A DNA stretch of 64,000 nt from Galbitalea sp. SE-J8 (GTDB lineage: Bacteria > Actinomycetota > Actinomycetes > Actinomycetales > Microbacteriaceae): NCBI RefSeq assembly GCF_030345695.1, contig NZ_JAUASV010000004.1, forward strand, positions 62,001 through 126,000, read 5' to 3'. Positions 44,905-53,348 of the stretch are shown piece after piece. Made by a program: the position numbers and the translations under genes. Positions within the stretch are counted from its first letter, which is position 1. Each line of letters begins with the position of its first letter. A model generated the notes under the pieces. That model was not told where the DNA came from, did not search any database, and saw only the letters and a list, made by a program, of their open reading frames with translations.

Positions 44905-45540
44905 ATGACCGACACCGCGCGCCCCCGCAGCGATGCCGCCCGCAACCGCGAGCGCATCGTCGAGGCCGCGCGCGTCGAGCTCAACCGCGATCCGGAGGCG
45001 TCGCTCGACACCATCGCGACCGCCGCGGGCATCGGCCGCCGCACGCTCTACGGCCACTTCGCCACGCGCGACGCCCTGCTGCAGGAGCTGCTCGACCGCG
45101 GTGTCGCCCGCGTGCTCGCCGCGTTCGACGCGGACGCCGTGCGTCCGCATCCGGACCCGGTCCTCGACCTCTGCCTCATCGCCGTGACGCTCTGGCACGA
45201 GGTCGAGTCGACGCGCGTCATGACCCTGTTCGCCGTGCGCGGGCCGTTCCGGTCGCAGACCATCGCGGCGCTCGCGCGCGTGCGCGCTCGCGCCCTCGAC
45301 GACGTGCGCCGCGGACAGGCGGGCGGCGGCATCCGCACCGACATCGACGACCGCACGCTCGCCCACCTGCTCGAGGAGGGCATCCTCACCGTGCTCGACG
45401 AGGCCACCACCGAGGGCCTCGACGACGAGACCGTGCACGGCGTGCTGCTGCGCCTCGTGCTCGGCCTGCTCGGCCTGGGCTGGCGCGACGCCGCCGCCCT
45501 CATCGACTCCACCCCCGCGCTCACCTGGAGAACCGCATGA
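44905..45540 (+). CDS. TetR-family transcriptional regulator
   Basis: A 211-residue regulator with the N-terminal helix-turn-helix (IATAAGIGRRTLYGHFATRDAL, about residues 35-56) and a helical ligand-binding domain. The ATG at 44905 is chosen over an upstream start inside the operator region because the promoter hexamer lies between them. It is the first gene of a coupled operon with an ABC-like protein and a YhgE/Pip membrane protein, and probably represses that operon. Confidence 0.9.
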   Translation: MTDTARPRSDAARNRERIVEAARVELNRDPEASLDTIATAAGIGRRTLYGHFATRDALLQELLDRGVARVLAAFDADAVRPHPDPVLDLCLIAVTLWHEVESTRVMTLFAVRGPFRSQTIAALARVRARALDDVRRGQAGGGIRTDIDDRTLAHLLEEGILTVLDEATTEGLDDETVHGVLLRLVLGLLGLGWRDAAALIDSTPALTWRTA

Positions 45541-46196
45541 CCACCCTCGCCCTCACGGCCGTCGCCCTCGGATCGGGCGCCGCCGCCGAAGTGCCGCCGA
45601 CCACCCTCGGCGCGGTCGACGGCGCCGTCACCGTCGTCGCCGTCGAGACCGACGAGCGGCCCATGCTGCTCTCGCTGCTCGCGGCGGGTCGCATGACCCC
45701 CACCGCGGGCACGGTCGCGATCGACGGACGAACGGATGCCGCGCACCTGCGCCGCGCCGTCGCCCTCGTCGACACCCCGTTCGTCGCCGAGCCCGTGCCC
45801 GGTGTCGCGCTCGCGACGATCGTGCGCGAGGAGCTCTCGTTCGCGGCACGCCCCACCTCGCGCTCGGCGGTCGACGCCGAGCTGGCCCGCCACGGGCTCG
45901 GCGAGCACCGCACGGTGCCCATCCGCGCCCTCGACACGGCCGACCGCATCCGACTGCTCGCGGAGCTCGCGCTGCTGCGACCAGCCGTACGCGCCCTCGT
46001 GCTCACCTCGCCCGAACGGCACGGCGGCGATCCGGGCGACTGGTTCGCCGCGCTCGCCGCCATCGCCGAACGGGGCCACGTCGTGCTCGTCGTGACGGAT
46101 GCGCCCACGCGCGACCGCCTCATCCGTCTCGGCGCGGTCCCCGCGACCGCGCAGCCCTCATCCGCGCAGCCCTCGAACCAGGAGTCGTCGAAGTGA
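45537..46196 (+). CDS. Degenerate ABC ATPase-like protein without Walker A
   Basis: A 219-residue protein with the outline of an ABC nucleotide-binding domain: a strand-turn-strand start (VVAVETDERPMLLSLLAAGRM), a TVAIDGRTDAAHLRRAVALV stretch where ABC proteins have their Q-loop region, and a VRALVLTSPE segment in the Walker B place. The GxxGxGK(S/T) loop is replaced by ETDERPM, and no LSGGQ is seen, so ATP hydrolysis is unlikely. It starts by ATGA overlap with the TetR gene and ends by GTGA overlap with the YhgE gene, implying a fixed three-protein unit. Confidence 0.75.
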   Translation: MTTLALTAVALGSGAAAEVPPTTLGAVDGAVTVVAVETDERPMLLSLLAAGRMTPTAGTVAIDGRTDAAHLRRAVALVDTPFVAEPVPGVALATIVREELSFAARPTSRSAVDAELARHGLGEHRTVPIRALDTADRIRLLAELALLRPAVRALVLTSPERHGGDPGDWFAALAAIAERGHVVLVVTDAPTRDRLIRLGAVPATAQPSSAQPSNQESSK

Positions 46197-48505
46197 AGAT
46201 CCTCCCCCTCGTGCGCGGCGAGTTCGCCCGCATCTGGTCCTCGCGCATGGGCCGCCTCTCGCTCGTCGCCCTCATGACGACGCCGCTGTTCTACGGCGGC
46301 CTCTACCTGTGGGGCAACCAGGACCCGTACTCCAACCTCGACCGCGTGCCCGCCGCCCTCGTGGTCGCCGACACCGGTACGACCGTCGACGGCTCGGCGG
46401 AGAACTACGGCCGCGAGGCGGCCGACGCGCTGCTCGACGACGGCTCGTTCGGCTGGCACGAGGTGAGCGCGACGGATGCCGCTGCGGGCGTCGAGAACGG
46501 AACGTACGACTTCGCGCTCGAGTTCCCGGCGGCGTTCTCGACCGACCTCGCGTCGGCCTCGTCGTCGGGCTCGTCGTCGGACTCGGGCTCCGGCTCGTCG
46601 TCGGACTCGGGCTCCGGGTCGGCGGCCGCGGACCCGGTACGCGCATCCCTCGTGCTGCGCACCAACGACGCCAACAGCTACCTCTCGACGACCATCGCCA
46701 AGCAGGCCGCCGCGACCGTGCGCACCGAGCTGCTCACGCAGGTCGGCTCGGCCGCGACGCAGACGCTGCTCGACTCGATCGGCGAGATCCGCGACGGCGT
46801 CGTCGACGCATCCGACGGCGCCGCGAAGCTCGCCACCGGCGCCTCGGACGCCGCCGACGGCGCGTCCTCCCTCGCCGACGGCACCGGGAGGCTCGCCTCG
46901 GGCGCGGCCGAGCTCGCCGACGGCACCGCCCGGGTGTCGTCGGGCGCCGCCGACCTCGCGTCGGGCGCGACGAGCCTCTCCGGCGGAGCGAAGAAGCTCG
47001 CCTCGAACGCGGCGACGCTCGCCTCCGGCGTGTCGTCGGCCGACCGGGGCGCCGCCGACCTCGCGACCGGAACCGCCCAGCTGTCGACCGGGGCCGCCAC
47101 TCTGTCGTCGGGCCTGGAGACCATCGACACGTCGGTGGACGGGCTGCCCGCGTCGGCGAGCGCCCTCGCCACCGGCGCCGACCAGGTGTCGACCGGGATC
47201 GCGAACGCCGCGACGAGCTCGACGCAGCTCGCGACCGGCGCCGGCCAGGTGAGCTCCGGCCTCGCCGCGTTCCAGTCGGCCGTCGGCGCCGCGCTGCCGC
47301 CGTCCGCGCAGACGCAGCTCGCGGCCCTCGTCGCCGGGGCGCGCTCGGCGAGCTCGGGGGCGGCCCAGCTCGCGACCGGGCTCGGCACCCTCTCCGACGG
47401 CGCGACCCGGGTGGCGACGGGGGCCGGCGCCCTGTCCGCATCCGCGCCCGCGCTCGCGAGCGGCGTCCACTCGGCCGCGACCGGGGCGTCGGACCTCTCG
47501 TCGGGCGCGGCGACAGCCGCATCCGGTGCCGCGAGCCTGCACGCCGGCACGCGGAAGCTCGCCGCGGGCACCACGAAGCTCGCGGCGGGCGCGACGAAGC
47601 TCTCCGCGGGGGCATCGGATGCCGCCGACGGCGCGTCGAAGCTCGCGACCGGGGCCGCGTCCGCGGCATCCGGTGCGTCCACGCTGTCGGCGGGAGCCGC
47701 ATCCGCCGCATCCGGAGCCGACTCGCTCGCCTCGGGCACGACGACGCTCTCGAGCGGCGCGACGAAGCTCTCCGACGCGCTCGCGGACGCGGAGCATCGG
47801 ATCCCGGCGCAGACCACGGCGCAGAGGAAGGCGATCGCGGATGACGTGGGCGACCCGGTCGCGGTCGACCAGAAGGCGGTCACCGAGGCGTCGAGCTACG
47901 GCGCGGGCCTCGCGCCGTTCTTCGTGAGCCTCGCGGCGTGGATCGGCATCTACGCGCTGTTCCTCATCCTGCGGCCGCTGTCGCGCCGCGCGCTCACCGC
48001 GGTCAACCGGCCGTTCCGGGCGGCGTTCGCGGGCTGGCTCGCCCCGGCCGTGCTCGGCACCGTGCAGATGGTGGCGCTGTTCGGCATCCTCACGCTCGCG
48101 CTGCACCTGCCGATGGCGAACCCGGTCGGCGTGCTGCTGTTCATGGCGCTCACCTCGGTGACGTTCGCGGCGGTCGTGCTCGCGCTCAACGCGCTGCTCG
48201 GCTCGGTGGGACAGTTCCTCGGGCTCATCCTCATGCTCATCCAGCTCGTCACGGCGGGCGGCACGTTCCCGTGGCAGACCCTGCCCGCGCCGCTCGCCGC
48301 GATCCACCAGGTGCTGCCGATGGCGCACGCGGTCGACGGCATCCGCTCGCTCATGTACGGCGGATCGAGCGCCCAGCTGTGGGGCGCGGTCGGCGTGCTG
48401 CTCGTCTGGTTCGCGGGCGCCCTGCTCGCGGCGGTGCTCGCGGCGTGGAAGCAGGCGCGCTCGCGCTCGCTGCGCGAGGTGCGCCCGGCGGCGATCGGCG
48501 GCTGA
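46193..48505 (+). CDS. YhgE/Pip-domain membrane protein
   Basis: A 770-residue protein of the YhgE/Pip (phage infection protein) family. One N-terminal membrane helix (near 20-45) is followed by a large extracytoplasmic part with a Ser/Gly/Asp-rich insertion around residues 120-145 and a long series of Ala-Ser-Gly repeats (LASGAAELADGTARVSSGA style, about 200-545) predicted to be coiled. Five membrane spans close the protein. Relatives include export and virulence-associated membrane proteins. It is coupled to the ABC-like gene upstream. Confidence 0.88.
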   Translation: MKILPLVRGEFARIWSSRMGRLSLVALMTTPLFYGGLYLWGNQDPYSNLDRVPAALVVADTGTTVDGSAENYGREAADALLDDGSFGWHEVSATDAAAGVENGTYDFALEFPAAFSTDLASASSSGSSSDSGSGSSSDSGSGSAAADPVRASLVLRTNDANSYLSTTIAKQAAATVRTELLTQVGSAATQTLLDSIGEIRDGVVDASDGAAKLATGASDAADGASSLADGTGRLASGAAELADGTARVSSGAADLASGATSLSGGAKKLASNAATLASGVSSADRGAADLATGTAQLSTGAATLSSGLETIDTSVDGLPASASALATGADQVSTGIANAATSSTQLATGAGQVSSGLAAFQSAVGAALPPSAQTQLAALVAGARSASSGAAQLATGLGTLSDGATRVATGAGALSASAPALASGVHSAATGASDLSSGAATAASGAASLHAGTRKLAAGTTKLAAGATKLSAGASDAADGASKLATGAASAASGASTLSAGAASAASGADSLASGTTTLSSGATKLSDALADAEHRIPAQTTAQRKAIADDVGDPVAVDQKAVTEASSYGAGLAPFFVSLAAWIGIYALFLILRPLSRRALTAVNRPFRAAFAGWLAPAVLGTVQMVALFGILTLALHLPMANPVGVLLFMALTSVTFAAVVLALNALLGSVGQFLGLILMLIQLVTAGGTFPWQTLPAPLAAIHQVLPMAHAVDGIRSLMYGGSSAQLWGAVGVLLVWFAGALLAAVLAAWKQARSRSLREVRPAAIGG

Positions 48506-48580
48506 CCCCGCCCCGCCCCGCTCGCCCGGCCTCGCCCCGCCCCGCCCCGCCCGCTCGCCCGGCCCGGCCCCGCCCGCTCG
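48506..48580. repeat. C-rich tandem tract after the YhgE gene
   Basis: Irregular repeats of CCCCG, CTCGCCCGG and similar units fill this stretch. A G-rich tract on the other side of the following inverted repeat (48680-48732) is its rough complement, so the whole convergent gap is one large imperfect palindrome with possible quadruplex-forming runs. Confidence 0.6.
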
Positions 48581-48682
48581 CCCGGTGCAACGGATTTCAC
48601 GGAGATCGGTGGGCTTCACCCCACACCGTGAGGCATCCAGGGCCTCGGCGACGCGAATCTCCGTGAAATCCGTTGTACCGGG
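48581..48682. repeat. Long-loop inverted repeat with 26-base arms
   Basis: The arms at 48581-48606 and 48657-48682 pair over 26 bases with a single mismatch; the core is CAACGGATTTCACGGAGAT. The 50-base centre holds no gene. It lies between two convergent genes. A 16-base remnant of the right arm, differing at one base, occurs at 49528-49543. Confidence 0.8.
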
Positions 48683-48732
48683 CGGGGGGCCGGGCGGGCA
48701 GGGGGCGGGGGCCGGGGGGCCGGCGGGGCGGG

Positions 48733-49386
48733 TCAGGCGCGGGCGTGGAGGCGGATCCACTCGTGCATCACGATCGCCGCCGCCGCGCTCGCGTTGATCG
48801 ACCGGGTCGAGCCGAACTGGCGGATCTCGACCACGTCCGCGGCGGCGGCGAGCGCCGCATCCGTCAGGCCCGGTCCCTCCTGGCCGAACAGCAGGATGCA
48901 GCGCTCCGGCAGCGGCGCGGCGTCGACCGGGTGCGACCCGGGCACGTTGTCGACGGCGACGATCGGCAGGCCGGCGCTCGTCGCCCAGGCGGCCAGGTCG
49001 TCGATCGTCTCGTGGTGCCGGATGTGCTGGTAGCGGTCGGTGACCATCGCGCCGCGCTTGTTCCAGCGACGGCGGCCGACGATGTGCACCTCCGCCGCGA
49101 GGAACGCGTTCGCCGTGCGCACGATCGACCCGATGTTCAGGTCGTGCTGCCAGTTCTCGATCGCGACATGGAACGGATGCCGCCGCGCGTCGAGATCGGC
49201 GACGATCGCGGCCACGGACCAGTACCGGTACCCGTCGCCGACGTTGCGCGTGTCCCCGTGCTCGAGCAGCTCGGGGTCGTACCGCTCCTCGGTCGGCCAG
49301 GCGTCGCGGCCGCCGGGCCACGGTCCGACGCCGTGCGTGCTGAGCTCGTGGCTCGGGTTGTCGCGGGGCGTCGCGTGCTCGTCCAC
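48733..49386 (-). CDS. TrmH/SpoU-family RNA methyltransferase
   Basis: A 217-residue SPOUT methyltransferase, which methylates ribose 2'-OH in tRNA or rRNA using SAM. The three motifs are NIGSIVRTANAF, LLFGQEGPGLTD and QFGSTRSINASAAAAIV, which form the trefoil-knot cofactor site. No extra RNA-binding domain of typical length is present. The GTG start has TAGCGT seven bases upstream. The target nucleotide cannot be predicted. Confidence 0.9.
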   Translation of the reverse strand: MDEHATPRDNPSHELSTHGVGPWPGGRDAWPTEERYDPELLEHGDTRNVGDGYRYWSVAAIVADLDARRHPFHVAIENWQHDLNIGSIVRTANAFLAAEVHIVGRRRWNKRGAMVTDRYQHIRHHETIDDLAAWATSAGLPIVAVDNVPGSHPVDAAPLPERCILLFGQEGPGLTDAALAAAADVVEIRQFGSTRSINASAAAAIVMHEWIRLHARA

Positions 49387-49393
49387 GCCTCCG

Positions 49394-49399
49394 ACGCTA
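49394..49399 (-). promoter_or_regulatory. -10 hexamer TAGCGT of the RNA methyltransferase gene
   Basis: Seven bases separate it from GTG 49386. Confidence 0.45.
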
Positions 49400-49527
49400 G
49401 CGACTTCCCGCCCGCGGGACCGGCCCGGTCGACGATGCGCCGGCCGACCGGTCGCCCTCGTCGGGGGCGAGTCGCTGGCCGATCGGTCGCCAAGCCAGCG
49501 TCCGTCGAGCGCGGAATCGCCGGGACA

Positions 49528-49543
49528 TCCGTGAGATCCGTTG
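49528..49543 (+). repeat. Solo arm related to the 48.6 kb inverted repeat
   Basis: TCCGTGAGATCCGTTG matches TCCGTGAAATCCGTTG of the right arm of the 48.6 kb element at 15 of 16 bases. No partner arm is nearby. It lies in the divergent gap before the DNA methyltransferase gene. Confidence 0.55.
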
Positions 49544-49568
49544 CGGCGCGGGCGCGCGCCGGGCCTGT

Positions 49569-49574
49569 TAATCT
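49569..49574 (+). promoter_or_regulatory. -10 hexamer TAATCT of the DNA methyltransferase gene
   Basis: Seven bases lie between the hexamer and GTG 49582. Confidence 0.5.
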
Positions 49575-49581
49575 CGCGAGC

Positions 49582-50460
49582 GTGTGGACCCCGGACTCGC
49601 CCGACCTCGTCATCGAGGGCGACAACCTCGCCGCGACCGCGACCCTCCCCGACGGCGCGTTCCAGCTCGTCTACCTCGACCCGCCGTTCAACACCGGGCG
49701 CCCGCAGCGTCGGCAGACGATCACCACGACGCGCACGACGGATGCCGCGGGGCCCGGCTCCCGCGTCGGGTTCAAGGGCCTCGCCTACGAGAGCGTCAAG
49801 GGCGCGCTGTACCGCTACGACGACGAGTTCGCGGACTACTGGGACTTCCTCGAGCCTCGCCTCGCCGAGGCATGGCGGCTGCTCGCCGGCACCGGCACGC
49901 TCTACCTGCACCTCGACTGGCGCGAGGTGCACTACGCGAAGGTCGCGCTCGACGCGCTGTTCGGCCGGGAGTGCTTCCTGAACGAGATCATCTGGGCCTA
50001 CGACTACGGCGCCAAGTCCCGCCGCAAGTGGCCGACGAAGCACGACACGATCCTCGTCTACGTGAAGGACCCGGTCGCCTACTTCTTCGACAGCGCGGCC
50101 GTGGACCGCGAGCCCTACATGGCACCCGGCCTCGTCACGCCCGAGAAGGCGGCGCGCGGCAAGCTGCCCACGGATGTCTGGTGGCACACGATCGTGTCGC
50201 CGACCGGCCGTGAGAAGACCGGCTACGCGACCCAGAAGCCCGAGGGCGTGCTGCGGCGCATCATCCAGGCGAGCTCGCGCCCCGGCGACTGGGTGCTGGA
50301 CTTCTTCGCCGGCAGCGGCACGACGGGGGCGGTCGCGGCATCCCTCGGCCGGCGCTTCGTGCTCGTCGACGAGAATCCGGATGCCGTGGCCGTCATGCGC
50401 GCCCGTCTCCCCGCCGCGGCACGCTTCGCCGCGATCGGCGCGGAAAGGCTGGGTGGATAG
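49582..50460 (+). CDS. Orphan site-specific DNA methyltransferase (beta class, N4C/N6A)
   Basis: A 292-residue amino-methyltransferase. The catalytic motif YLDPPFNTG is near the N-terminus (about residue 32) and the SAM-binding motif FFAGSGTTGAVAA is near the C-terminus, the order of beta-class enzymes. It would methylate adenine N6 or cytosine N4 in a fixed DNA word. No restriction endonuclease gene is nearby, so an epigenetic or housekeeping role is likely. GTG 49582 is supported by TAATCT seven bases upstream. It ends in TAG, which also begins the -10 of the next gene. Confidence 0.9.
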   Translation: MWTPDSPDLVIEGDNLAATATLPDGAFQLVYLDPPFNTGRPQRRQTITTTRTTDAAGPGSRVGFKGLAYESVKGALYRYDDEFADYWDFLEPRLAEAWRLLAGTGTLYLHLDWREVHYAKVALDALFGRECFLNEIIWAYDYGAKSRRKWPTKHDTILVYVKDPVAYFFDSAAVDREPYMAPGLVTPEKAARGKLPTDVWWHTIVSPTGREKTGYATQKPEGVLRRIIQASSRPGDWVLDFFAGSGTTGAVAASLGRRFVLVDENPDAVAVMRARLPAAARFAAIGAERLGG

Positions 50461-50463
50461 AGT
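50458..50463 (+). promoter_or_regulatory. -10 hexamer TAGAGT of the HAD gene, overlapping the methyltransferase stop
   Basis: The methyltransferase stop codon TAG (50458-50460) is the first half of the hexamer; seven bases lead to ATG 50471. Confidence 0.5.
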
Positions 50464-50470
50464 GACCGGC

Positions 50471-51283
50471 ATGAACCACCGCGGCGAGATCGAGTGCTGG
50501 CTCACCGACATGGACGGCGTGCTCGTGCACGAGAACGCCGCCATCCCCGGCGCCGCCGAGCTGCTGCAGCAGTGGCAGGACACCGGCGCCCCCTACCTCG
50601 TGCTCACGAACAACTCGATCTTCACGCCGCGCGACCTGAGCGCACGGCTGCGCTCGAGCGGCCTGCACGTGCCCGAGGACCGCATCTGGACGAGTGCCCT
50701 CGCGACCGCCGACTTCCTCGCGAGCCAGATCCCGGGAGGATCCGCGTTCGTCATCGGCGAGGCCGGCATCACGACGGCGCTGCACGAGGCCGGCTACATC
50801 ATGACCGAGACCGCCCCGGACTACGTCGTCGTCGGCGAGACCCGCAACTACTCGTTCGAGGCGATCACGAAGGCCATCCGGCTCATCAACAACGGGGCGC
50901 GATTCATCGTCACGAATCCGGATGCCACCGGCCCGTCCGCCGAGGGCGTGCTGCCCGCCACCGGCGCGATCGCCGCGCTCATCACGAAGGCGACCGGCAA
51001 GGAGCCCTACGTCGTCGGCAAGCCGAATCCGATGATGTTCCGCAGCGCGATGAACCGCATCGGGGCGCACAGCGAGAACACCGCGATGATCGGCGACCGG
51101 ATGGACACCGACATCATCGCGGGCATCGAGGGCGGCCTGTACACGATCCTCGTGATGACGGGCATCAGCGACCAGACCGAGATCGACCGCTACCCGTTCC
51201 GGCCCGACGAGGTGCTGCCGTCGGTCGCGTCGCTCGTGGCGGCCGACCCGATCGAGACCGAGAACTTCGAACCCGAGCTCTGA
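50471..51283 (+). CDS. HAD-superfamily hydrolase, subfamily IIA (NagD-like)
   Basis: A 270-residue cytoplasmic phosphatase of the NagD type. The DxD nucleophile motif is Asp13-Met-Asp15 (CWLTDMDGVLV), the motif II Thr is in LVLTNNS, and Lys-Pro of KPNPMMF and GDRMDTD complete the active site. The IIA cap lies between motifs II and III. The physiological phosphoester is unknown; relatives act on nucleotides or 4-nitrophenyl phosphate. ATG 50471 is chosen from the -10 spacing; GTG 50462 is within the hexamer. Confidence 0.9.
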   Translation: MNHRGEIECWLTDMDGVLVHENAAIPGAAELLQQWQDTGAPYLVLTNNSIFTPRDLSARLRSSGLHVPEDRIWTSALATADFLASQIPGGSAFVIGEAGITTALHEAGYIMTETAPDYVVVGETRNYSFEAITKAIRLINNGARFIVTNPDATGPSAEGVLPATGAIAALITKATGKEPYVVGKPNPMMFRSAMNRIGAHSENTAMIGDRMDTDIIAGIEGGLYTILVMTGISDQTEIDRYPFRPDEVLPSVASLVAADPIETENFEPEL

Positions 51284-51329
51284 CCCGCGGGGCGGGGCAC
51301 GTCGCGGGACGGGTCCGCACCGCCGACCG

Positions 51330-51351
51330 GGCCCCGCGTCTTTACGGGGCC
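51330..51351. terminator. Hairpin GGCCCCG/CGGGGCC between convergent genes
   Basis: Seven-base arms (51330-51336, 51345-51351) enclose CGTCTTTA. The right arm overlaps the last codons of the gene on the minus strand, so it can terminate the HAD transcript. Confidence 0.35.
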
Positions 51352-53348
51352 GGAGTCTCCGACGCGGAGCCGGATGCGGCATCCGTCGCCCCGACCGCGA
51401 GCGAGCCCTCGATCGGCTCGCCGCTCGATCGTGTGACGAAGCACGCGACCGAGTGGTCGCCGCCGTCCCACGCGGCCTGGTCGACGGCGTAGCTCGCGGC
51501 GAGCTCGAGGTCGTCGTACTCCTGGGCCGCGCCGTAGTCGATGAGCTTCGCGCTCGTGCACGCCTTCGTCGCGGCCGCGGCCATCTTGTCGCCCGGGTAG
51601 GCGTCGGCGGCGACGGTCGTGATCGCGACCAGCTGGGCGGCGTGCGGTGTCGCGCAGTCGACGACCGTGTAGTCGTCCTCCCACGCCGAGACGAACGGGT
51701 CGAGGCACTCGCTGCCCGCGAGATCGGCGAACGGATGCTCCCCCGGCTTAGCCGGCCCGACCGGCGGCGGCGCGGTGGTCGGCCCCGCCGACGGCGTCGA
51801 GGCCGCGGTCACCGGGCGCGCGGCGCCGGCACGCGAGCCGAGGGCGAAGGCGAGCACGACCACGAGCGCGGCGAGCACGACCGCCGCGACGATGAGCAGC
51901 ACGATCTGGGGCGACACCCGGCGCGACCCCGCCGCGCGCACGGCGCCGGGCCGTGCATCCGGGGACGCCGCGCCCGACGCCCGACGCTCGACGCGCGGCT
52001 CGCGGGCGTCGCGGACCTCACGTCGCGGGATCTGGGCGAGGAGCGGCTCCTCGTCGTAGTGCTGGAACTGCTCGTCGCCGAACAGCGCGTCGAGCGGAGA
52101 GTCCGGTCCGCCCGCGCGCGGCGGCGGGGGCACGGCCGCCGTGACCGGTGGCGGTGCCGCGGTCGTCGATTGCGGCGAGAGCGCCTCGGTCGCGCCGTCG
52201 AGGGCGGGGTCGACGGCGGGTGTCCCCCATGGCAGACGCGGCGCGGGAGGAGCCGCGGGCTCGACGAGCGGCGGCGGGACCGGGGGGCCGGGGGTCCCGG
52301 CGCCGGGCACGGGCGCTGCTCCCGGCACGGGCGCCCCCGGCACGGGCACGCCCGACGGGGGAGCGCCGAAGCGGGCTGGATCCGCTGCGGAAGCCTCCGG
52401 CGCGGCACCGCCGGGCACGGCGCCCGTCGGTGGGGCGCCTCCGGGGCCGACGCCCGCCGGACCGATGCCCGCCGGGCCGACGCCCGCGGGACCGACGCCC
52501 GCCGGACCGACGCCTCCCGGACCGTTGCCGCGCGAGGCATCCGTCGGGTCCGGAACCGGGCCGGCGGCGTCGGCCGCGCGTGACCCGTAGGTGCTCGCGG
52601 GTGTCTGCCAGGGTGCGCCGCGCTGCACGTCGTAGGCCTGGGTGGGCTCGTCCCAGGCGGGGCCGGAAGCGGATGCCGCGGCGTCCGCCCCCGACGAGTC
52701 GGCTGGAGTCTGCGCGGTGCCCGGCCTCGGCGCCGGCCAGACGGCGGGCTGCGTCCAGGCCTGCGTCGGCTGGTCCCAGGTCGCGGCCGGCGGCTCCGGG
52801 GAGGCCGTCGACTCCGGGGGGACAGTCGGCTCGGGCGAGGCGGTCGGCTCCGGGGGAACGGTCGGAGCGGGGTACGCGGGCGGCAGCGACGGGCCCGGCC
52901 CGGCGGCCGGAGCGGCCGGCGTCGGCTGGCCCGGCAGGGGGTAGCGCGGCACGGACGTGTCCGCATCGGGCACGGGCGGGTACTGCCGGGTCGGCTGGCC
53001 GAAGTTCGCCGGCGCACCGGGAGCGGATGCCGCGGGCCAACCCGACGGAGCACCCGGCTGCGGCGGCACGGCCGACGCGGGCGGCACAGCCGACACGGGC
53101 GACGCAGGCGGCACAGCCGACCCAGGCGGCACGGCCGACACGGGCGACGCGGGCGGCGCAGCCGACGCGGGCGGAACCCCGGGCGGCGCCGGCACCTCGC
53201 CGGCGGGCCGAGCGCTGTCGGGCCGCCCCGTCAGGAAGGCGAACGGGTCGGCGGGGGCGGGCGCCGCATCCGTCGCCTCGTCCGGCTCCGGATTCTTCGG
53301 CGTCAGTCCCCAGTGGAAACTGTGCGGCTTCGACGACTCGTCGGTCAC
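51342..53348 (-). CDS. Proline-rich membrane protein with septum-formation-type domain
   Basis: A 668-residue protein. About 470 N-terminal residues are cytoplasmic and extremely Pro/Ala/Gly-rich, with runs such as PPASPVSAVPP and repeated GPAGVGPAG units, then a basic stretch (RRVSPQ), one membrane helix (IVLLIVAAVVLAALVVVLAF) and a 130-residue outer domain (SECLDPFVSAWEDDYTVVDC, HAAQLVAITTV, CFVTRSSGEPIEGS) resembling the septum formation family. Such proteins may link cytoplasmic division or wall factors to the envelope. The GTG start overlaps the pyrE stop (GTGA). Confidence 0.78.
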   Translation of the reverse strand: MTDESSKPHSFHWGLTPKNPEPDEATDAAPAPADPFAFLTGRPDSARPAGEVPAPPGVPPASAAPPASPVSAVPPGSAVPPASPVSAVPPASAVPPQPGAPSGWPAASAPGAPANFGQPTRQYPPVPDADTSVPRYPLPGQPTPAAPAAGPGPSLPPAYPAPTVPPEPTASPEPTVPPESTASPEPPAATWDQPTQAWTQPAVWPAPRPGTAQTPADSSGADAAASASGPAWDEPTQAYDVQRGAPWQTPASTYGSRAADAAGPVPDPTDASRGNGPGGVGPAGVGPAGVGPAGIGPAGVGPGGAPPTGAVPGGAAPEASAADPARFGAPPSGVPVPGAPVPGAAPVPGAGTPGPPVPPPLVEPAAPPAPRLPWGTPAVDPALDGATEALSPQSTTAAPPPVTAAVPPPPRAGGPDSPLDALFGDEQFQHYDEEPLLAQIPRREVRDAREPRVERRASGAASPDARPGAVRAAGSRRVSPQIVLLIVAAVVLAALVVVLAFALGSRAGAARPVTAASTPSAGPTTAPPPVGPAKPGEHPFADLAGSECLDPFVSAWEDDYTVVDCATPHAAQLVAITTVAADAYPGDKMAAAATKACTSAKLIDYGAAQEYDDLELAASYAVDQAAWDGGDHSVACFVTRSSGEPIEGSLAVGATDAASGSASETPAP

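Noticed and set aside
44875-45540. Upstream start for the TetR gene at 44875
   Set aside because: That start lies inside the palindromic operator and before the -10 hexamer, so it would not be in the mRNA.
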